The notes: generated by a model from the letters alone, not told the origin. A stretch of 64,000 bases of DNA from Sulfitobacter sp. S190 (GCF_025141935.1 NZ_CP081120.1:992001-1056000), one strand, 5' to 3'; shown: positions 36,120-46,038, counted from the first letter of the stretch. Translations and numbers: made by a program.

Positions 36120-37055
36120 ATGACAGATATGACCGATACACACACTTACGAAGGCGAGGCACAGTTGGGCGACTATTATGCCCTGCTCAAGCCCCGTGTG
36201 ATGCAGCTTGTGGTTTTCACAGCGCTTGTGGGGATGCTGGCCGCGCCTGTGTCGGTCAACCCTGTCGTGGGCTTTGCATCGATCCTGTTTCTGGCCATCG
36301 GGGCAGGGGCATCCGGTGCGCTGAACATGTGGTGGGATGCGGACATTGACGCGGTGATGAAGCGGACCGCGCAGCGCCCGATTCCCGCGGGCAAGGTCAC
36401 GCCCGAAGCCGCACTGGCACTTGGCTGTGCCCTGTCTGGCATGGCGGTGATGATGCTGTCGCTGTCGGCAAACCTGCTGGCCGGTGCAATGCTGGCCTTC
36501 ACGATCTTTTTCTACGTCGTGCCCTATTCGATGTGGCTCAAACGCTCCACGCCGCAGAACATCGTGATCGGTGGCGCGGCGGGTGCGTTCCCCCCGGTGA
36601 TCGGCTGGCTGATCGCAACCGGCAGCTTCGCGCTGGAGCCATGGTTGATGTTTGCCCTGATCTTCATGTGGACACCGCCGCATTTCTGGGCGCTGGCCCT
36701 GTTCATGCGCAACGATTACGACGATGCAAACGTGCCGATGCTGACTGTCACCCACGGGCGCCGCAGCACGCGAAACCATATTCTGGGCTACACTGTGGCG
36801 TTGGTCGTTCTGGCGGTGGGCACGGCGTTCACTGCGATCGGGGGCTGGATCTATCTGGCGACGGCGCTCGTGCTGAACGCGCTGTTCCTCAAGGGTGCCT
36901 GGGACATCCAGCACCGCAACGAGGACGACAGCGAAGCGGACAATTTTGCGGTTGAGCGCAAGTTCTTCCGCCTGTCGCTTTGGTACCTGTTCCTGCACTT
37001 TGGTGCGATTCTTGCCGAAGCGACGCTGAAACCATTCGGATTGGGAGGCTGGTAA
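36120..37055 (+). CDS. ctaB: Protoheme IX farnesyltransferase (heme O synthase) CtaB
   Basis: UbiA-family inner-membrane enzyme that farnesylates heme b to heme O for the oxidase. The 311-residue product has about nine hydrophobic segments. The first prenyl-diphosphate binding motif is NMWWDADIDAVMKRTAQRPI near residues 71-90, and the second loop contains RNDYDDANVPML. A second in-frame ATG at 36129 is possible. It stands between coxB and coxF as in related bacteria. Confidence 0.96.
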   Translation: MTDMTDTHTYEGEAQLGDYYALLKPRVMQLVVFTALVGMLAAPVSVNPVVGFASILFLAIGAGASGALNMWWDADIDAVMKRTAQRPIPAGKVTPEAALALGCALSGMAVMMLSLSANLLAGAMLAFTIFFYVVPYSMWLKRSTPQNIVIGGAAGAFPPVIGWLIATGSFALEPWLMFALIFMWTPPHFWALALFMRNDYDDANVPMLTVTHGRRSTRNHILGYTVALVVLAVGTAFTAIGGWIYLATALVLNALFLKGAWDIQHRNEDDSEADNFAVERKFFRLSLWYLFLHFGAILAEATLKPFGLGGW

Positions 37056-37059
37056 ACCT

Positions 37060-37254
37060 ATGGCGATCAAAGCTGAACATGAAATTCACAACCGTCGGCG
37101 CGGACTGAACGTTGGCGTGGGCCTGATGCTGGCCGGATTTGTCGGGCTCATCATGGTGCTCACCTTCGTCAAAATCACGTCGAGTGACTTTCAGATCCCC
37201 GCGAGCCAGGCCAACGGCGTCGGTCAACAGGTGCAATCGGAGGAGGGCAACTGA
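37060..37254 (+). CDS. coxF: CoxF-like small membrane protein
   Basis: A 64-residue protein with one hydrophobic segment (VGVGLMLAGFVGLIMVLTFV, about residues 18-37), a basic N terminus and a short periplasmic tail. A small reading frame at this place between ctaB and ctaG is typical of alphaproteobacterial oxidase operons and is called coxF; its function is not established. GGGAGG precedes the ATG, and its stop overlaps the ctaG start (TGATG). Confidence 0.85.
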   Translation: MAIKAEHEIHNRRRGLNVGVGLMLAGFVGLIMVLTFVKITSSDFQIPASQANGVGQQVQSEEGN

Positions 37255-37829
37255 TGGCACTCTCCGGTCCTCAGAAAACAGTGTTCCAGACCGTCGGTGT
37301 CGTTGTGCTGATGGGCGGGCTGGCGTGGGCATCGGTGCCGTTCTACGACTGGTTCTGCCGGGTCACCGGATTTGGCGGCGTGACGGGTGTTTCGGACGTG
37401 GCCCCCGACGACGTGCTGGACCAGACTGTCACCGTGCGCTTTGACGGCTCTCTTAACAACAATATGGCGTGGGAATTCAAACCCGTGGTGCGCGAGATGG
37501 AAGTGCGGATCGGTGAAACCGGTCTGGCCTTCTACGAAGCCTACAACCCCACCGACAAACCCATCGCGGGTCAGGCATCCTACAATGTGACGCCCTATCA
37601 GGCCGGTGCATTTTTCGAAAAGATCGCCTGCTTTTGCTTTGAAGAACAGGTGCTGGCACCCGGCGAGCGTGTCGAGATGCCCGTCAGCTTCTTTGTCGAC
37701 CCCGAAATGGTCGACGATCGTGAGGGTCAGTATATACATACCATCACGCTATCCTATACATTCTACGAAATTGACCTGCCCGAGGGGTACGCCGCTCTTG
37801 ACGCAGAACAATCAACTGACCTGAACTAA
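37254..37829 (+). CDS. ctaG: Cytochrome c oxidase copper chaperone CtaG (Cox11)
   Basis: Inner-membrane copper chaperone that delivers Cu to the CuB site of subunit I. The 191-residue product has one N-terminal membrane helix (about 11-29), a conserved Cys35 in [10 protein letters not shown], and the copper motif CFCF at 126-129 followed by EEQ. The beta-sandwich ends in FVDPEMVDD. It is translationally coupled to coxF and followed 26 bp later by coxC. Confidence 0.96.
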   Translation: MALSGPQKTVFQTVGVVVLMGGLAWASVPFYDWFCRVTGFGGVTGVSDVAPDDVLDQTVTVRFDGSLNNNMAWEFKPVVREMEVRIGETGLAFYEAYNPTDKPIAGQASYNVTPYQAGAFFEKIACFCFEEQVLAPGERVEMPVSFFVDPEMVDDREGQYIHTITLSYTFYEIDLPEGYAALDAEQSTDLN

Positions 37830-37855
37830 GAAAAAAGGTAAGGGACACCACAGCC

Positions 37856-38662
37856 ATGGCCCATGCAAAGAACCACGACTATCATATTCTCAACCCCTCA
37901 ATCTGGCCCCTGCTGAGCGCGCTCTTCGCCTTTGTCATGCTGGCCGGTGGCGTGCTTTGGATGCATGGCATCACGCCGTTCGTGTTCCTCGCGGGCCTCG
38001 TCGGCACGCTGTACACCATGTTTGCGTGGTGGTCCGAAGTCGTCGAGGAATCGAAGATCGGCGACCATACACCCGTGGTCCGCATCGGCCTGCGCTATGG
38101 CTTCATCCTGTTCATCATGTCCGAAGTGATGTTCTTTGCCGCCTGGTTCTGGAGCTTCTTCAAACACGCGCTCTACCCGATGGAAGACTACGTGGGCACC
38201 GAATACGTCGCGCCGTTTATCTACCCCGTCGATGCCTTCCACCTGCCGCTGATCAACACGCTGATCCTGCTGTTGTCGGGCTGTGCCGTGACATGGGCGC
38301 ACCACGCGCTGGTGCATGGCAACAACCGCGCCGATCTTAAGAACGGTTTGTTGATCGCCGTCGTTCTGGGTGTGCTGTTCACCTGCCTGCAGGCCTATGA
38401 GTACGAGCATCTGCTGCACGAAGGCTGGGAATTCGGTGTCGATGAATTCTACTCCAACTTCTTCATGGCGACCGGCTTCCACGGCTTCCACGTCATCATC
38501 GGGACACTGTTCTTGCTGGTGTGCTGGTTCCGCGCGCGTGCGGGCCACTTCTCGCCCGAACGCCACGTGGGCTTTGAAGCGGCGGCATGGTACTGGCACT
38601 TCGTTGACGTTGTCTGGCTGTTCCTTTTCTTCGCCGTCTATGTCTGGGGTATCCCGGGCTGA
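37856..38662 (+). CDS. coxC: Cytochrome c oxidase subunit III
   Basis: Seven-helix membrane subunit of the aa3 oxidase, 268 residues. Family landmarks are [20 protein letters not shown] near the N terminus, [20 protein letters not shown] near residues 83-102, [20 protein letters not shown] near 183-202, and the closing [21 protein letters not shown] strong terminator follows, marking the end of the first oxidase transcript. Confidence 0.97.
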   Translation: MAHAKNHDYHILNPSIWPLLSALFAFVMLAGGVLWMHGITPFVFLAGLVGTLYTMFAWWSEVVEESKIGDHTPVVRIGLRYGFILFIMSEVMFFAAWFWSFFKHALYPMEDYVGTEYVAPFIYPVDAFHLPLINTLILLLSGCAVTWAHHALVHGNNRADLKNGLLIAVVLGVLFTCLQAYEYEHLLHEGWEFGVDEFYSNFFMATGFHGFHVIIGTLFLLVCWFRARAGHFSPERHVGFEAAAWYWHFVDVVWLFLFFAVYVWGIPG

Positions 38663-38706
38663 TAGGCCGATCGGGGTTGCATGATACGCCCTGATCTTTA
38701 GAACCC

Positions 38707-38740
38707 AAAAACGCGCGTGGCACTCCGCCGCGCGCGTTTT
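38707..38740 (+). terminator. Rho-independent terminator after coxC
   Basis: AAAACGCGCG (38708-38717) pairs over 10 bp with CGCGCGTTTT (38731-38740). It ends in T and lies 45 bp after the coxC stop. Readthrough could still feed surf1, which starts 26 bp later. Confidence 0.82.
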
Positions 38741-38766
38741 CCATTCCAAAGCCTGTGGAGCGTTTC

Positions 38767-39444
38767 ATGCGCGGCACTCTTTATCTCTTGATCGTTGGGC
38801 TGGGTGGTTTGGCCATTCTGTTATGGCTGGGCTTCTGGCAGGTGCAGCGGCTGGACGAAAAGCTGGGCATCATCGCGGACATCGATGCCCGGATCGCCGC
38901 CGAACCGGGGCCATTGCCCGCCAACCCGGGCGCGGAGGCGGACAGCTATCTGCCGGTCAGCGTCACGGGAAGCTTTGGCGAAGGGTACCTGCGGGTGCTT
39001 GTCAGCCAGAAAGACATCGGCGCCGGATACCGGATCATATCACCCTTCACGACTGATGAGGGGCGCACGATCATGGTGGACCGCGGGTTCGTGCCCGTCG
39101 CCCGCGAGGATATTCCGGCCCCTGCCGAAGACGTCACGCTGAGCGGCAATCTGCAGTGGCCCCGCGAGATCGACAGCTTCACACCCGAACCCGACCTGAC
39201 CGACAACACGTGGTTCGCGCGTGATGTACCTGCCATGGCCGCGGCGCTGACGACCGAACCGATCCTGCTGGTCGCGCGTGACACATCGTTTTCGGATTTA
39301 CCGGTGGTGCCATTGCCCGTTGACACAAGCGCCATTCCGAACGACCACCTGCAATACGCAATCACGTGGTTTTCGCTGGCCGCCATCTGGGCCGCGATGA
39401 CCGTTGCCTTCATCCTGCGCCTGCGGCGCACCCCCAAGACCTGA
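38767..39444 (+). CDS. surf1: SURF1 family oxidase assembly protein
   Basis: Inner-membrane assembly factor of heme-copper oxidases (heme a insertion). The 225-residue product has an N-terminal membrane helix (about 3-22, ending LGFWQVQRLDEK) and a C-terminal one near residues 196-216. Between them are the periplasmic motifs GYRIISPFTT and the conserved VDRGFVP. GGAG sits 7 bases before ATG 38767, so I preferred it to GTG 38755. thrC follows after 12 bp. Confidence 0.93.
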   Translation: MRGTLYLLIVGLGGLAILLWLGFWQVQRLDEKLGIIADIDARIAAEPGPLPANPGAEADSYLPVSVTGSFGEGYLRVLVSQKDIGAGYRIISPFTTDEGRTIMVDRGFVPVAREDIPAPAEDVTLSGNLQWPREIDSFTPEPDLTDNTWFARDVPAMAAALTTEPILLVARDTSFSDLPVVPLPVDTSAIPNDHLQYAITWFSLAAIWAAMTVAFILRLRRTPKT

Positions 39445-39456
39445 GAAAGCAAAGAC

Positions 39457-40845
39457 ATGCGCTATATCTCCACCCGTGGCTCCGCCCCGTCGCTCAGTTT
39501 TGAAGAGGCGATGCTCACGGGGTTGGCCCGTGACGGTGGGCTTTATGTGCCCGAAACGATCCCGACGCTCGATGCCGACCAGATCGCCGCGATGGCGGGC
39601 CAAAGCTACGAGGACGTCGCCTTTACGGTGATGCGGCCCTTTATCGGCGACACGTTCACCGACACGGAATTCCGCGACCTGATCGCCAAGGCCTACGCGG
39701 GCTTCGGCCATGACGCGCGCGCGCCACTGGTGCAACTGGCGCCCAACCACTTCCTGCTCGAGCTGTTTCACGGCCCCACGCTGGCGTTCAAGGATTTCGC
39801 CATGCAGCTCATCGGCCAGATGTTCCAGCTTGCACTTGGGCGCAAAGGCGAGCGGGTGACCATCGTGGGGGCGACGTCCGGCGATACCGGATCTGCCGCG
39901 ATCGAGGCGTTTCGGGGGCTCGACAACGTCGATGTGGTGATCCTCTATCCGCACGGGCGGGTCAGTGATGTGCAGCGCCGGCAGATGACCACACCGACCG
40001 AATCCAACGTCCACGCGCTGGCACTCGACGGGGATTTCGACGACTGTCAGGCGCGCCTCAAAGACATGTTCAACGATTTCGAATTCCGCGATGGGGTACG
40101 CCTCGCCGGGGTCAATTCGATCAACTGGGGCCGGGTGCTGGCGCAGGTCGTGTATTATTTCTCTTCCGCAGTCAGCCTTGGTGCTCCGCAGCGACCGGTC
40201 AGCTTTACCGTGCCGACCGGCAACTTCGGCGACATCTTTGCCGGCTACATCGCCAAACGGATGGGCCTGCCTGTCGATCAGCTGGTGGTGGCGACCAACC
40301 AGAACGACATCCTGCACCGCTGCCTGTCGGGGCAGGGGTACCATAAGGATGGCGTGACACCCTCTATCAGCCCCTCGATGGATATTCAGGTCAGCTCCAA
40401 CTTCGAGCGCGCCCTGTTTGATGCCTACGACCGCGAAGGCGGAGCCGTGGCGCAGCTGATGGACGAGCTTGCGGCGGGCGGATTTGACGTCAGTCAGGGC
40501 GCCATGCAGTCGCTCTCCGATATTTACGGGTCGGGCCGCGCGTCCGAACAGGAAACCAGCGACACCATCACCCGCACGCTGGCCCACACCGGCGAGCTTT
40601 TGTGCCCCCATTCGGCCGTGGGCGTCAAAGTCGCCAATGAGCACCGCAGCGATGCGACGCCGATGATCACACTGGCCACCGCCCATCCCGCAAAATTCCC
40701 TGACGCGGTCGAGGCAGCCACCGGCCAGCGCCCGCCGTTGCCCGACCGTATGGCCGATCTGTTCGACCGCGACGAACGGCTAACACAGGTGCCCAACGAC
40801 CTTGAGGCGCTCAAAACCCATATCAAAGGACTGATCGCCAAGTGA
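39457..40845 (+). CDS. thrC: Threonine synthase
   Basis: PLP enzyme converting O-phosphohomoserine to threonine. The 462-residue product has the usual N terminus MRYISTRGSAPSLSFEEA and the PLP Lys112 in HGPTLAFKDFAMQ. The phosphate loop region VGATSGDTGSAAIEAF follows near 139-154, and GVNSINWGRVLAQ comes later. It is a long-form (ThrC class 2) enzyme. The location after surf1 is a conserved Rhodobacteraceae arrangement. The M16 peptidase start overlaps its stop. Confidence 0.97.
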   Translation: MRYISTRGSAPSLSFEEAMLTGLARDGGLYVPETIPTLDADQIAAMAGQSYEDVAFTVMRPFIGDTFTDTEFRDLIAKAYAGFGHDARAPLVQLAPNHFLLELFHGPTLAFKDFAMQLIGQMFQLALGRKGERVTIVGATSGDTGSAAIEAFRGLDNVDVVILYPHGRVSDVQRRQMTTPTESNVHALALDGDFDDCQARLKDMFNDFEFRDGVRLAGVNSINWGRVLAQVVYYFSSAVSLGAPQRPVSFTVPTGNFGDIFAGYIAKRMGLPVDQLVVATNQNDILHRCLSGQGYHKDGVTPSISPSMDIQVSSNFERALFDAYDREGGAVAQLMDELAAGGFDVSQGAMQSLSDIYGSGRASEQETSDTITRTLAHTGELLCPHSAVGVKVANEHRSDATPMITLATAHPAKFPDAVEAATGQRPPLPDRMADLFDRDERLTQVPNDLEALKTHIKGLIAK

Positions 40846-42104
40846 GCTTGCAAACCCATCGCCTGAGCAACGGCTTTCGCATCGTCACCGAACACATGCC
40901 GGGGCTCGCTTCGGCGTCGATCGGGGTGTGGGTGTCGGCGGGTGGCCGCCATGAAACGCCCGACCAGAACGGCATCGCGCATTTTCTCGAGCATATGGCC
41001 TTCAAGGGCACGAAGAAACGCACCGCCTTGCAAATCGCCGAGGCGATCGAGGACGTGGGCGGCTATATCAATGCCTATACCTCCCGCGAGGTGACGGCCT
41101 ATTATGTCCGCGTGCTCGAAAACGATGTGCCGCTGGGTCTGGACGTGATTGCGGATATTCTGCGCAATCCTGTGATGGACGATGCCGAGATCGAGGTCGA
41201 GCGCGGCGTAATCTTGCAGGAAATCGGTCAGGCGCTCGACACGCCCGATGATGTGATCTTTGACTGGCTTCAGGCGCAGGCCTATCCGGATCAGCCGATG
41301 GGCCGCACGATCCTTGGCCCCTCCGACGCGGTGTCCCGGTTCAGCCGTGCCGATCTGACGGGCTTTGTCGATCAACACTACGGCCCCGAACAGATGATCC
41401 TGTCAGCGGCAGGGGCGGTGGACCATGACGCGATCGTCAAGCTGGCCGAAGAGCTATTCGGCGACATGCCACCCAAGACAAGCAGCGTGATCCTGCCCGG
41501 CGTGTTTTCGGGGGGCGAGCACAGGCAGGCCAAAGATCTTGAGCAGGCGCATTTCGCCCTTGGCTTTGAATCGCCGGGTTACCGCGCCGACGATATCTAT
41601 GTCGCGCAAATATACGCCTCGGCTCTCGGTGGCGGCATGTCGAGCCGCCTTTTTCAGGAAGTGCGCGAAAACCGCGGCCTGTGCTACACCATATTTGCGC
41701 AGGCAGGTGCCTATGCCGACACTGGCATGATGACCGTCTATGCCGGGACATCGGGTGAGCAATTGCCCGAACTTGCGCAGATCACGATTGACGAGATGAA
41801 ACGCGCGGCCACGGATATGTCGCCCGCCGAAGTCGCCCGCGCGCGCGCCCAGATGAAGGCGGGCCTGCTGATGGGGCTGGAAAGCCCGTCGAACCGCGCA
41901 GAGCGTCTGGCGCGGTTGATCCAGATCTGGGACCGCATTCCGCCGCTCGAGGAAACGATTGCACAAATCGACGCCGTGACCACGGGCGATGTGCGTGATT
42001 TCGCCCAGCGTATGGCCGCCGATGCGCCGATGGCCATGGCGCTTTACGGACCGGTCGATGCGGCGCCCACACTCGACGCATTGCGCGACCGGCGCGCGGC
42101 CTGA
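40842..42104 (+). CDS. M16 family zinc peptidase
   Basis: A processing-peptidase-like metalloprotease of 420 residues, close in size to mitochondrial beta-MPP. The inverted zinc motif HFLEH is at residues 47-51, with the distal Glu127 in ERGVILQEIG. The second half carries the inactive M16 domain with GGGMSSRLFQEVRENRGLCY. The start is GTG 40842, overlapping the thrC stop by 4 bp. The function in bacteria is not settled; no signal peptide is seen. Confidence 0.93.
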   Translation: MSLQTHRLSNGFRIVTEHMPGLASASIGVWVSAGGRHETPDQNGIAHFLEHMAFKGTKKRTALQIAEAIEDVGGYINAYTSREVTAYYVRVLENDVPLGLDVIADILRNPVMDDAEIEVERGVILQEIGQALDTPDDVIFDWLQAQAYPDQPMGRTILGPSDAVSRFSRADLTGFVDQHYGPEQMILSAAGAVDHDAIVKLAEELFGDMPPKTSSVILPGVFSGGEHRQAKDLEQAHFALGFESPGYRADDIYVAQIYASALGGGMSSRLFQEVRENRGLCYTIFAQAGAYADTGMMTVYAGTSGEQLPELAQITIDEMKRAATDMSPAEVARARAQMKAGLLMGLESPSNRAERLARLIQIWDRIPPLEETIAQIDAVTTGDVRDFAQRMAADAPMAMALYGPVDAAPTLDALRDRRAA

Positions 42105-42688
42105 TGCTACTGGCGCGGCGCAAATTGCGGCTGGAGACGGAGCGCATGACCCTGCGCCCGCCGATCCATTCCGATTTCCGCGCCTGGTCCGCCCTGCGGG
42201 AGAATTCGGCCGCGTTCCTGACCCCGTGGGAGCCCGCATGGTCACGCGACCACCTGTCGCGCAAGGCGTTTTCGAACCGTGTCTATTGGGCCAACCGATC
42301 GATCAACGCGGGCACCGCGATGCCCCTGTTCCTGATCCGGCGCGACGACGAGGCGTTGATGGGCGCGATCACCCTCGACAATATCCGCCGCGGTCCCGCG
42401 CTTGCGGGGACATTGGGCTACTGGACGGGCGAACATTTCGCCCGCCGCGGCTACATGCGCGAGGCCATCCAGACGGTGGTGCATTACGCCTTCACCCATC
42501 TCGACCTCAGCCGCATCGAAGCGGCCTGTCTGCCGGAAAACAAACCGTCACGCGGGCTGCTCGAAAAGACGGGGTTCAAATACGAAGGTGTTGCGCAAAG
42601 CTACCTGCAGATTGACGGCCGTTGGCGGACCCACGTGCTCTACGCCTGTCTGAGGGGCGACAGGCGGGGCAAGACGGGCCCGCAATAG
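42104..42688 (+). CDS. RimJ/RimL-type GNAT acetyltransferase
   Basis: A 194-residue GNAT similar to ribosomal-protein N-acetyltransferase RimJ. The opening RLETERMTLRPP is the family signature. The acetyl-CoA loop region is GYWTGEHFARRGYMREAIQT near residues 105-124, and AACLPENKPSRGLLEKTGFK near 155 is strongly conserved. The ATG overlaps the M16 stop (TGATG), so it is co-translated. Substrate is not proven. Confidence 0.9.
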   Translation: MLLARRKLRLETERMTLRPPIHSDFRAWSALRENSAAFLTPWEPAWSRDHLSRKAFSNRVYWANRSINAGTAMPLFLIRRDDEALMGAITLDNIRRGPALAGTLGYWTGEHFARRGYMREAIQTVVHYAFTHLDLSRIEAACLPENKPSRGLLEKTGFKYEGVAQSYLQIDGRWRTHVLYACLRGDRRGKTGPQ

Positions 42689-42693
42689 ACGTC

Positions 42694-42990
42694 CTAGAAT
42701 TTCAGGAAATGCTTTTTGATCAGCTTGCGCTTGAGCGATGAGCTTTTGTGGCTCCGGCGCTCTTTGTGCACTTTGCTGCGGTGGCGGTCGGCGCGGTGGC
42801 TGCGGTGGCCGTGGCCCTTGTGCGCACGGTGATTTCCGTGGTGCGCCTTGTGATCATCACGCTGGTGGAAGCTGAACTGGATATTGGCACCCTGATCGAA
42901 ATAGGTGACGGTACCGGCCTGTACCGGAGTGGTGATGTAAAGGGCGGCCAGAAGGGCGGCTCCGGTGGTAGCGATAAGTGTGCGTTTCAT
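42694..42990 (-). CDS. Small exported His/Lys/Arg-rich protein
   Basis: A 98-residue product not assigned to a family. It has a clear Sec signal peptide (MKRTLIATTGAALLAALYIT, cleavage probably after VQA near residue 25). A short neutral part TVTYFDQGANIQFSFHQR follows. The rest is dominated by His, Lys, Arg and Ser (KAHHGNHRAHKGHGHRSHRA), ending in KKHFLKF. AAGGAGACG before the ATG is a near-ideal ribosome site, supporting a real gene. Metal or polyanion binding is a guess from composition. It converges with the rimJ-like gene. Confidence 0.8.
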   Translation of the reverse strand: MKRTLIATTGAALLAALYITTPVQAGTVTYFDQGANIQFSFHQRDDHKAHHGNHRAHKGHGHRSHRADRHRSKVHKERRSHKSSSLKRKLIKKHFLKF

Positions 42991-43225
42991 TGTCGTCTCC
43001 TTGGGTTTCGTTGTTCTGCAACCGAACTGGGAAGACGGGGCGGTCCGTTCAAATGAACCGACAGTGAGCCGCGCGTGACGTTACAGTGCCAAAGCTGCGT
43101 GGCTTGCCGCAAAATAGGGCGATTGCGCTGACACATTGTTCACGAAAACGCCCTGACACACGTTCGCGTGCCGTATTGTTGCAAGGTATTTTGGAATTGA
43201 ACGGCGTGGTGCTAGGCTGCGTTGC

Positions 43226-44044
43226 ATGTTGATCCGCCTGTTTGCCGCCCTCGTCGTGCTTGCCACCCCTTTGTCTGCACAAACGCGGACGCCCAGCCAT
43301 TGTATCGCGCTGGCCGATGCTATCCCCGGTGGCGCATACGTCCAGCCCGCCAGCCTGCCGCAGGTCGCGCAGGAAACAGTGATGCTGCACTATATCAGCC
43401 ATGCAAGTTTCCTGATCCGCAGCCACGGCGGGTTGAACATGGTCACCGACTACACCGGCTTTACCGGCAGCCTGCCCCTGATCCCGGATGTGGTCACCAT
43501 GAACCACGCCCATGACACCCACTGGACCGCCTTTCCCGATCCGGCGATCCCGCATGTGCTGCCGGGGTGGGGGGAGACGCATGGCGCAGGCATCGACCAC
43601 CGGGTCGATCTGGGCGAAGTGCTGATCCGCAACGTCTCCACGGACATCCGGTCGCAATTCAGCGGTATCGAACCCGAAGGCAATTCGATCTTCATTTTCG
43701 AAATGGCAGGGCTGTGTATCGGGCATTTGGGGCATCTGCACCACGCGCCCGATCCGGCGCAATACGCAGCGATCGGCCGGCTTGACGTTGTGATGGCGCC
43801 TGTGGACGGTGGTTATACGCTCGATCAGGCAACGATGATTGCGGTGCTCAAGCGATTGCGGTCGCGTATCGTGATCCCGATGCACTGGTTTGCCCAATCG
43901 GCGCTGGATGATTTCCTGCTGGGCATGCGCGATGATTTCGACGTGGTTGAAACGGGCGGTCCCGCGCTGAACGTCAGCCTCGACCGTTTGCCCGCGCGCC
44001 CGACAATCATGGTGCTGCGTCCGGCGTGGCTTCGCGCGCCGTAA
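43226..44044 (+). CDS. Exported metallo-beta-lactamase-fold hydrolase
   Basis: A 272-residue periplasmic protein of the UlaG-like MBL group. A signal peptide (to about residue 19, LSAQ) is followed by YISHASFLIRSHGGLNMVTD, typical of the group. The metal motif NHAHDTHW lies near residues 92-99, then GHLGHLHH near 171-178 and PMHWFAQS near 218-225. Its substrate is unknown. It is divergent from the His-rich exported protein across 235 bp, in which I saw no gene. Confidence 0.85.
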   Translation: MLIRLFAALVVLATPLSAQTRTPSHCIALADAIPGGAYVQPASLPQVAQETVMLHYISHASFLIRSHGGLNMVTDYTGFTGSLPLIPDVVTMNHAHDTHWTAFPDPAIPHVLPGWGETHGAGIDHRVDLGEVLIRNVSTDIRSQFSGIEPEGNSIFIFEMAGLCIGHLGHLHHAPDPAQYAAIGRLDVVMAPVDGGYTLDQATMIAVLKRLRSRIVIPMHWFAQSALDDFLLGMRDDFDVVETGGPALNVSLDRLPARPTIMVLRPAWLRAP

Positions 44045-44082
44045 CCCCTTGCAACTGATGCGCCCGCATTAGATCAAGGCGT

Positions 44083-45507
44083 ATGAACATGCCTCTCACC
44101 GCCGCTGACACAGACTTTGCCAACCGGCTTGACGCCGCATTGCCCGCCGGGACCATCGGCCGGGCCGAGGCGCGTCACCTCGAAGAACCGCGGGGGCGCT
44201 ATGCTGGGCAGGCGGGGCTGCTGGCGCGGCCGCGCACCGCCGAAGAGGTCGCAACGCTTGTCAAACATGCCGCAGAGGCCCGCGTGGCGGTTGTGCCCTA
44301 CGGCGGGGGCACGGGGCTTGTGGGCGGTCAGGTGGCACCGGACGGGCCTGCGCCACTGATCCTGTCACTGGGGCGGATGAATGCGGTGCGCGAGGTTTAC
44401 GCGGACGAAAACGTCATCGTGGCCGAAGCGGGTGTCATCCTGTCGGATGTGCAGCAGGCAGCCGCGGATGCGGGGCTGCTGTTTCCGCTCAGCCTTGCCG
44501 CGCAGGGGACGGCCCGCATCGGCGGCAATCTGGCCACAAACGCGGGCGGCACAGGGGTGCTACGCTACGGCAACGCCCGCGATCTGTGTCTGGGTCTGGA
44601 AGCGGTGTTGCCCGACGGGCAAATCTGGCACGGGCTGAGCCGACTGCGCAAGAACAACACCGGCTATGATCTGCGCCACCTGCTGATCGGCTCCGAAGGG
44701 ACGCTGGGCATCATCACGGCGGCGGCCCTCAAGCTGTTCGCGCGGCCCGCCACGCGCGGCACGGCGCTGTTTCAGGTCAAAGACCCGCAGGCTGCGCTGT
44801 CACTGCTCGGCCTTGCGCGGGCGCATTTCGGGGAAATGGTCAGCGCATTCGAGCTGATGCACCGACAAGGCTTTGATTTTCTGCGTGAAACCCTGCCTAA
44901 CGTGCGCTTGCCGTTCGAGGACCAACCAGAATGGTGCGTGTTGATTGAACTGGGACTGGCCGAGGGGATGAACCCCGCGTCATCGCTTGAGCGCCTGTTC
45001 GAGGCGGCCATGGAGGCCGGACTGTCGCGCGATGGCCTGATTGCCCAGTCCGAACGCGAGGCCGATGATTTCTGGGCCATTCGCGAAAACATTCCCGAAG
45101 GCAACCGGCGCATCGGGTCCGTGTCGAGCCACGATATTTCGGTGCCACTGGGCGCGATTCCCGAATTTATCACACGCGGCGCCGAAACGATCGCCGGGCT
45201 GGGCGATTTCCGCATCAACTGCTTCGGCCACGTGGGCGACGGGAACCTGCACTACAACGTCTTTCCGCAGCCCGGTCGCAGCCGTGCGGACCACGAAAAC
45301 CAGCGCGACGCGATCAAGCGGGCAGTGCACGATCTGGTGCATGCGCTGGGTGGCTCTGTCAGTGCCGAACACGGGGTGGGGCGGCTCAAGGTCGATGACC
45401 TTGAACGCTACAGTGATCCCGCGAAGATGAGTGCCATGCGCGCGATCAAGGCGGCCCTTGATCCGCACGGCATCATGAACCCCGGCGCGGTGCTGCGCGC
45501 GCCGTAG
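44083..45507 (+). CDS. FAD-binding oxidoreductase, GlcD/D-2-hydroxyacid dehydrogenase type
   Basis: A flavoenzyme of the vanillyl-alcohol-oxidase superfamily, 474 residues, oxidising a 2-hydroxyacid such as D-2-hydroxyglutarate, D-lactate or glycolate. The FAD-binding loop VPYGGGTGLVGGQV is near residues 66-79, and RIGGNLATNAGGTGVLRYGN lies near 145-164. The C-terminal cap has the conserved metal/substrate string CFGHVGDGNLHYNVF and AEHGVGRLK. glcE and glcF are not adjacent, which makes a single-subunit D-2-hydroxyacid dehydrogenase more likely than glycolate oxidase. Confidence 0.88.
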   Translation: MNMPLTAADTDFANRLDAALPAGTIGRAEARHLEEPRGRYAGQAGLLARPRTAEEVATLVKHAAEARVAVVPYGGGTGLVGGQVAPDGPAPLILSLGRMNAVREVYADENVIVAEAGVILSDVQQAAADAGLLFPLSLAAQGTARIGGNLATNAGGTGVLRYGNARDLCLGLEAVLPDGQIWHGLSRLRKNNTGYDLRHLLIGSEGTLGIITAAALKLFARPATRGTALFQVKDPQAALSLLGLARAHFGEMVSAFELMHRQGFDFLRETLPNVRLPFEDQPEWCVLIELGLAEGMNPASSLERLFEAAMEAGLSRDGLIAQSEREADDFWAIRENIPEGNRRIGSVSSHDISVPLGAIPEFITRGAETIAGLGDFRINCFGHVGDGNLHYNVFPQPGRSRADHENQRDAIKRAVHDLVHALGGSVSAEHGVGRLKVDDLERYSDPAKMSAMRAIKAALDPHGIMNPGAVLRAP

Positions 45508-46038
45508 TCAGGCGCCGTCGAAGGCGCAGAGCGCCTGCACGTCCATGCCCAGCCCCTCGAGGCGCTTGCGCCCTCCGAGTTCCGGCAAGTCGATGATAAA
45601 GCTGGTGGAAATGATCTCTGCACCGAGCTTTTCGAGCAGCTTGATCCCCGCCTCGGCGGTGCCGCCTGTGGCCAGCAGATCGTCGACAACCAGCACTTTT
45701 TCACCGGGCTGGATCGCGTCGTCGTGGATTTCCATGGTCGCTTCGCCATACTCCAGCTTGTAGTCCTGCTGCAGCGTCTTGCCGGGCAATTTGCCCTTTT
45801 TGCGGATCGGGACGAAGCCGATGCTGAGCTGGTGCGCGATGGCGCCCCCCATGATGAAGCCGCGCGCCTCGAGCCCGACAACCTTGTCGATGCGCAGTCC
45901 GGCATAGGGGTGTAGCATCTGGTCGATGGCCATGCGGAACCCCCGCGGATCGGCGAACAGCGTGGTCACATCGCGGAACATGATGCCCTCGTGCGGGAAG
46001 TCGGGGATCGTGCGGATGTAGTCCTTGACGGTGGTCAT
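45508..46038 (-). CDS. apt: Adenine phosphoribosyltransferase
   Basis: Purine salvage enzyme converting adenine and PRPP to AMP. The 176-residue product (ATG 46038, AAAGGA upstream) begins [20 protein letters not shown], the usual N terminus. It has the flexible-loop region [10 protein letters not shown] and the PRPP motif [17 protein letters not shown] near 115-131. Its stop abuts the stop of the convergent flavoenzyme. mtnP lies 88 bp upstream; together they recycle the adenine released from methylthioadenosine. Confidence 0.96.
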   Translation of the reverse strand: MTTVKDYIRTIPDFPHEGIMFRDVTTLFADPRGFRMAIDQMLHPYAGLRIDKVVGLEARGFIMGGAIAHQLSIGFVPIRKKGKLPGKTLQQDYKLEYGEATMEIHDDAIQPGEKVLVVDDLLATGGTAEAGIKLLEKLGAEIISTSFIIDLPELGGRKRLEGLGMDVQALCAFDGA

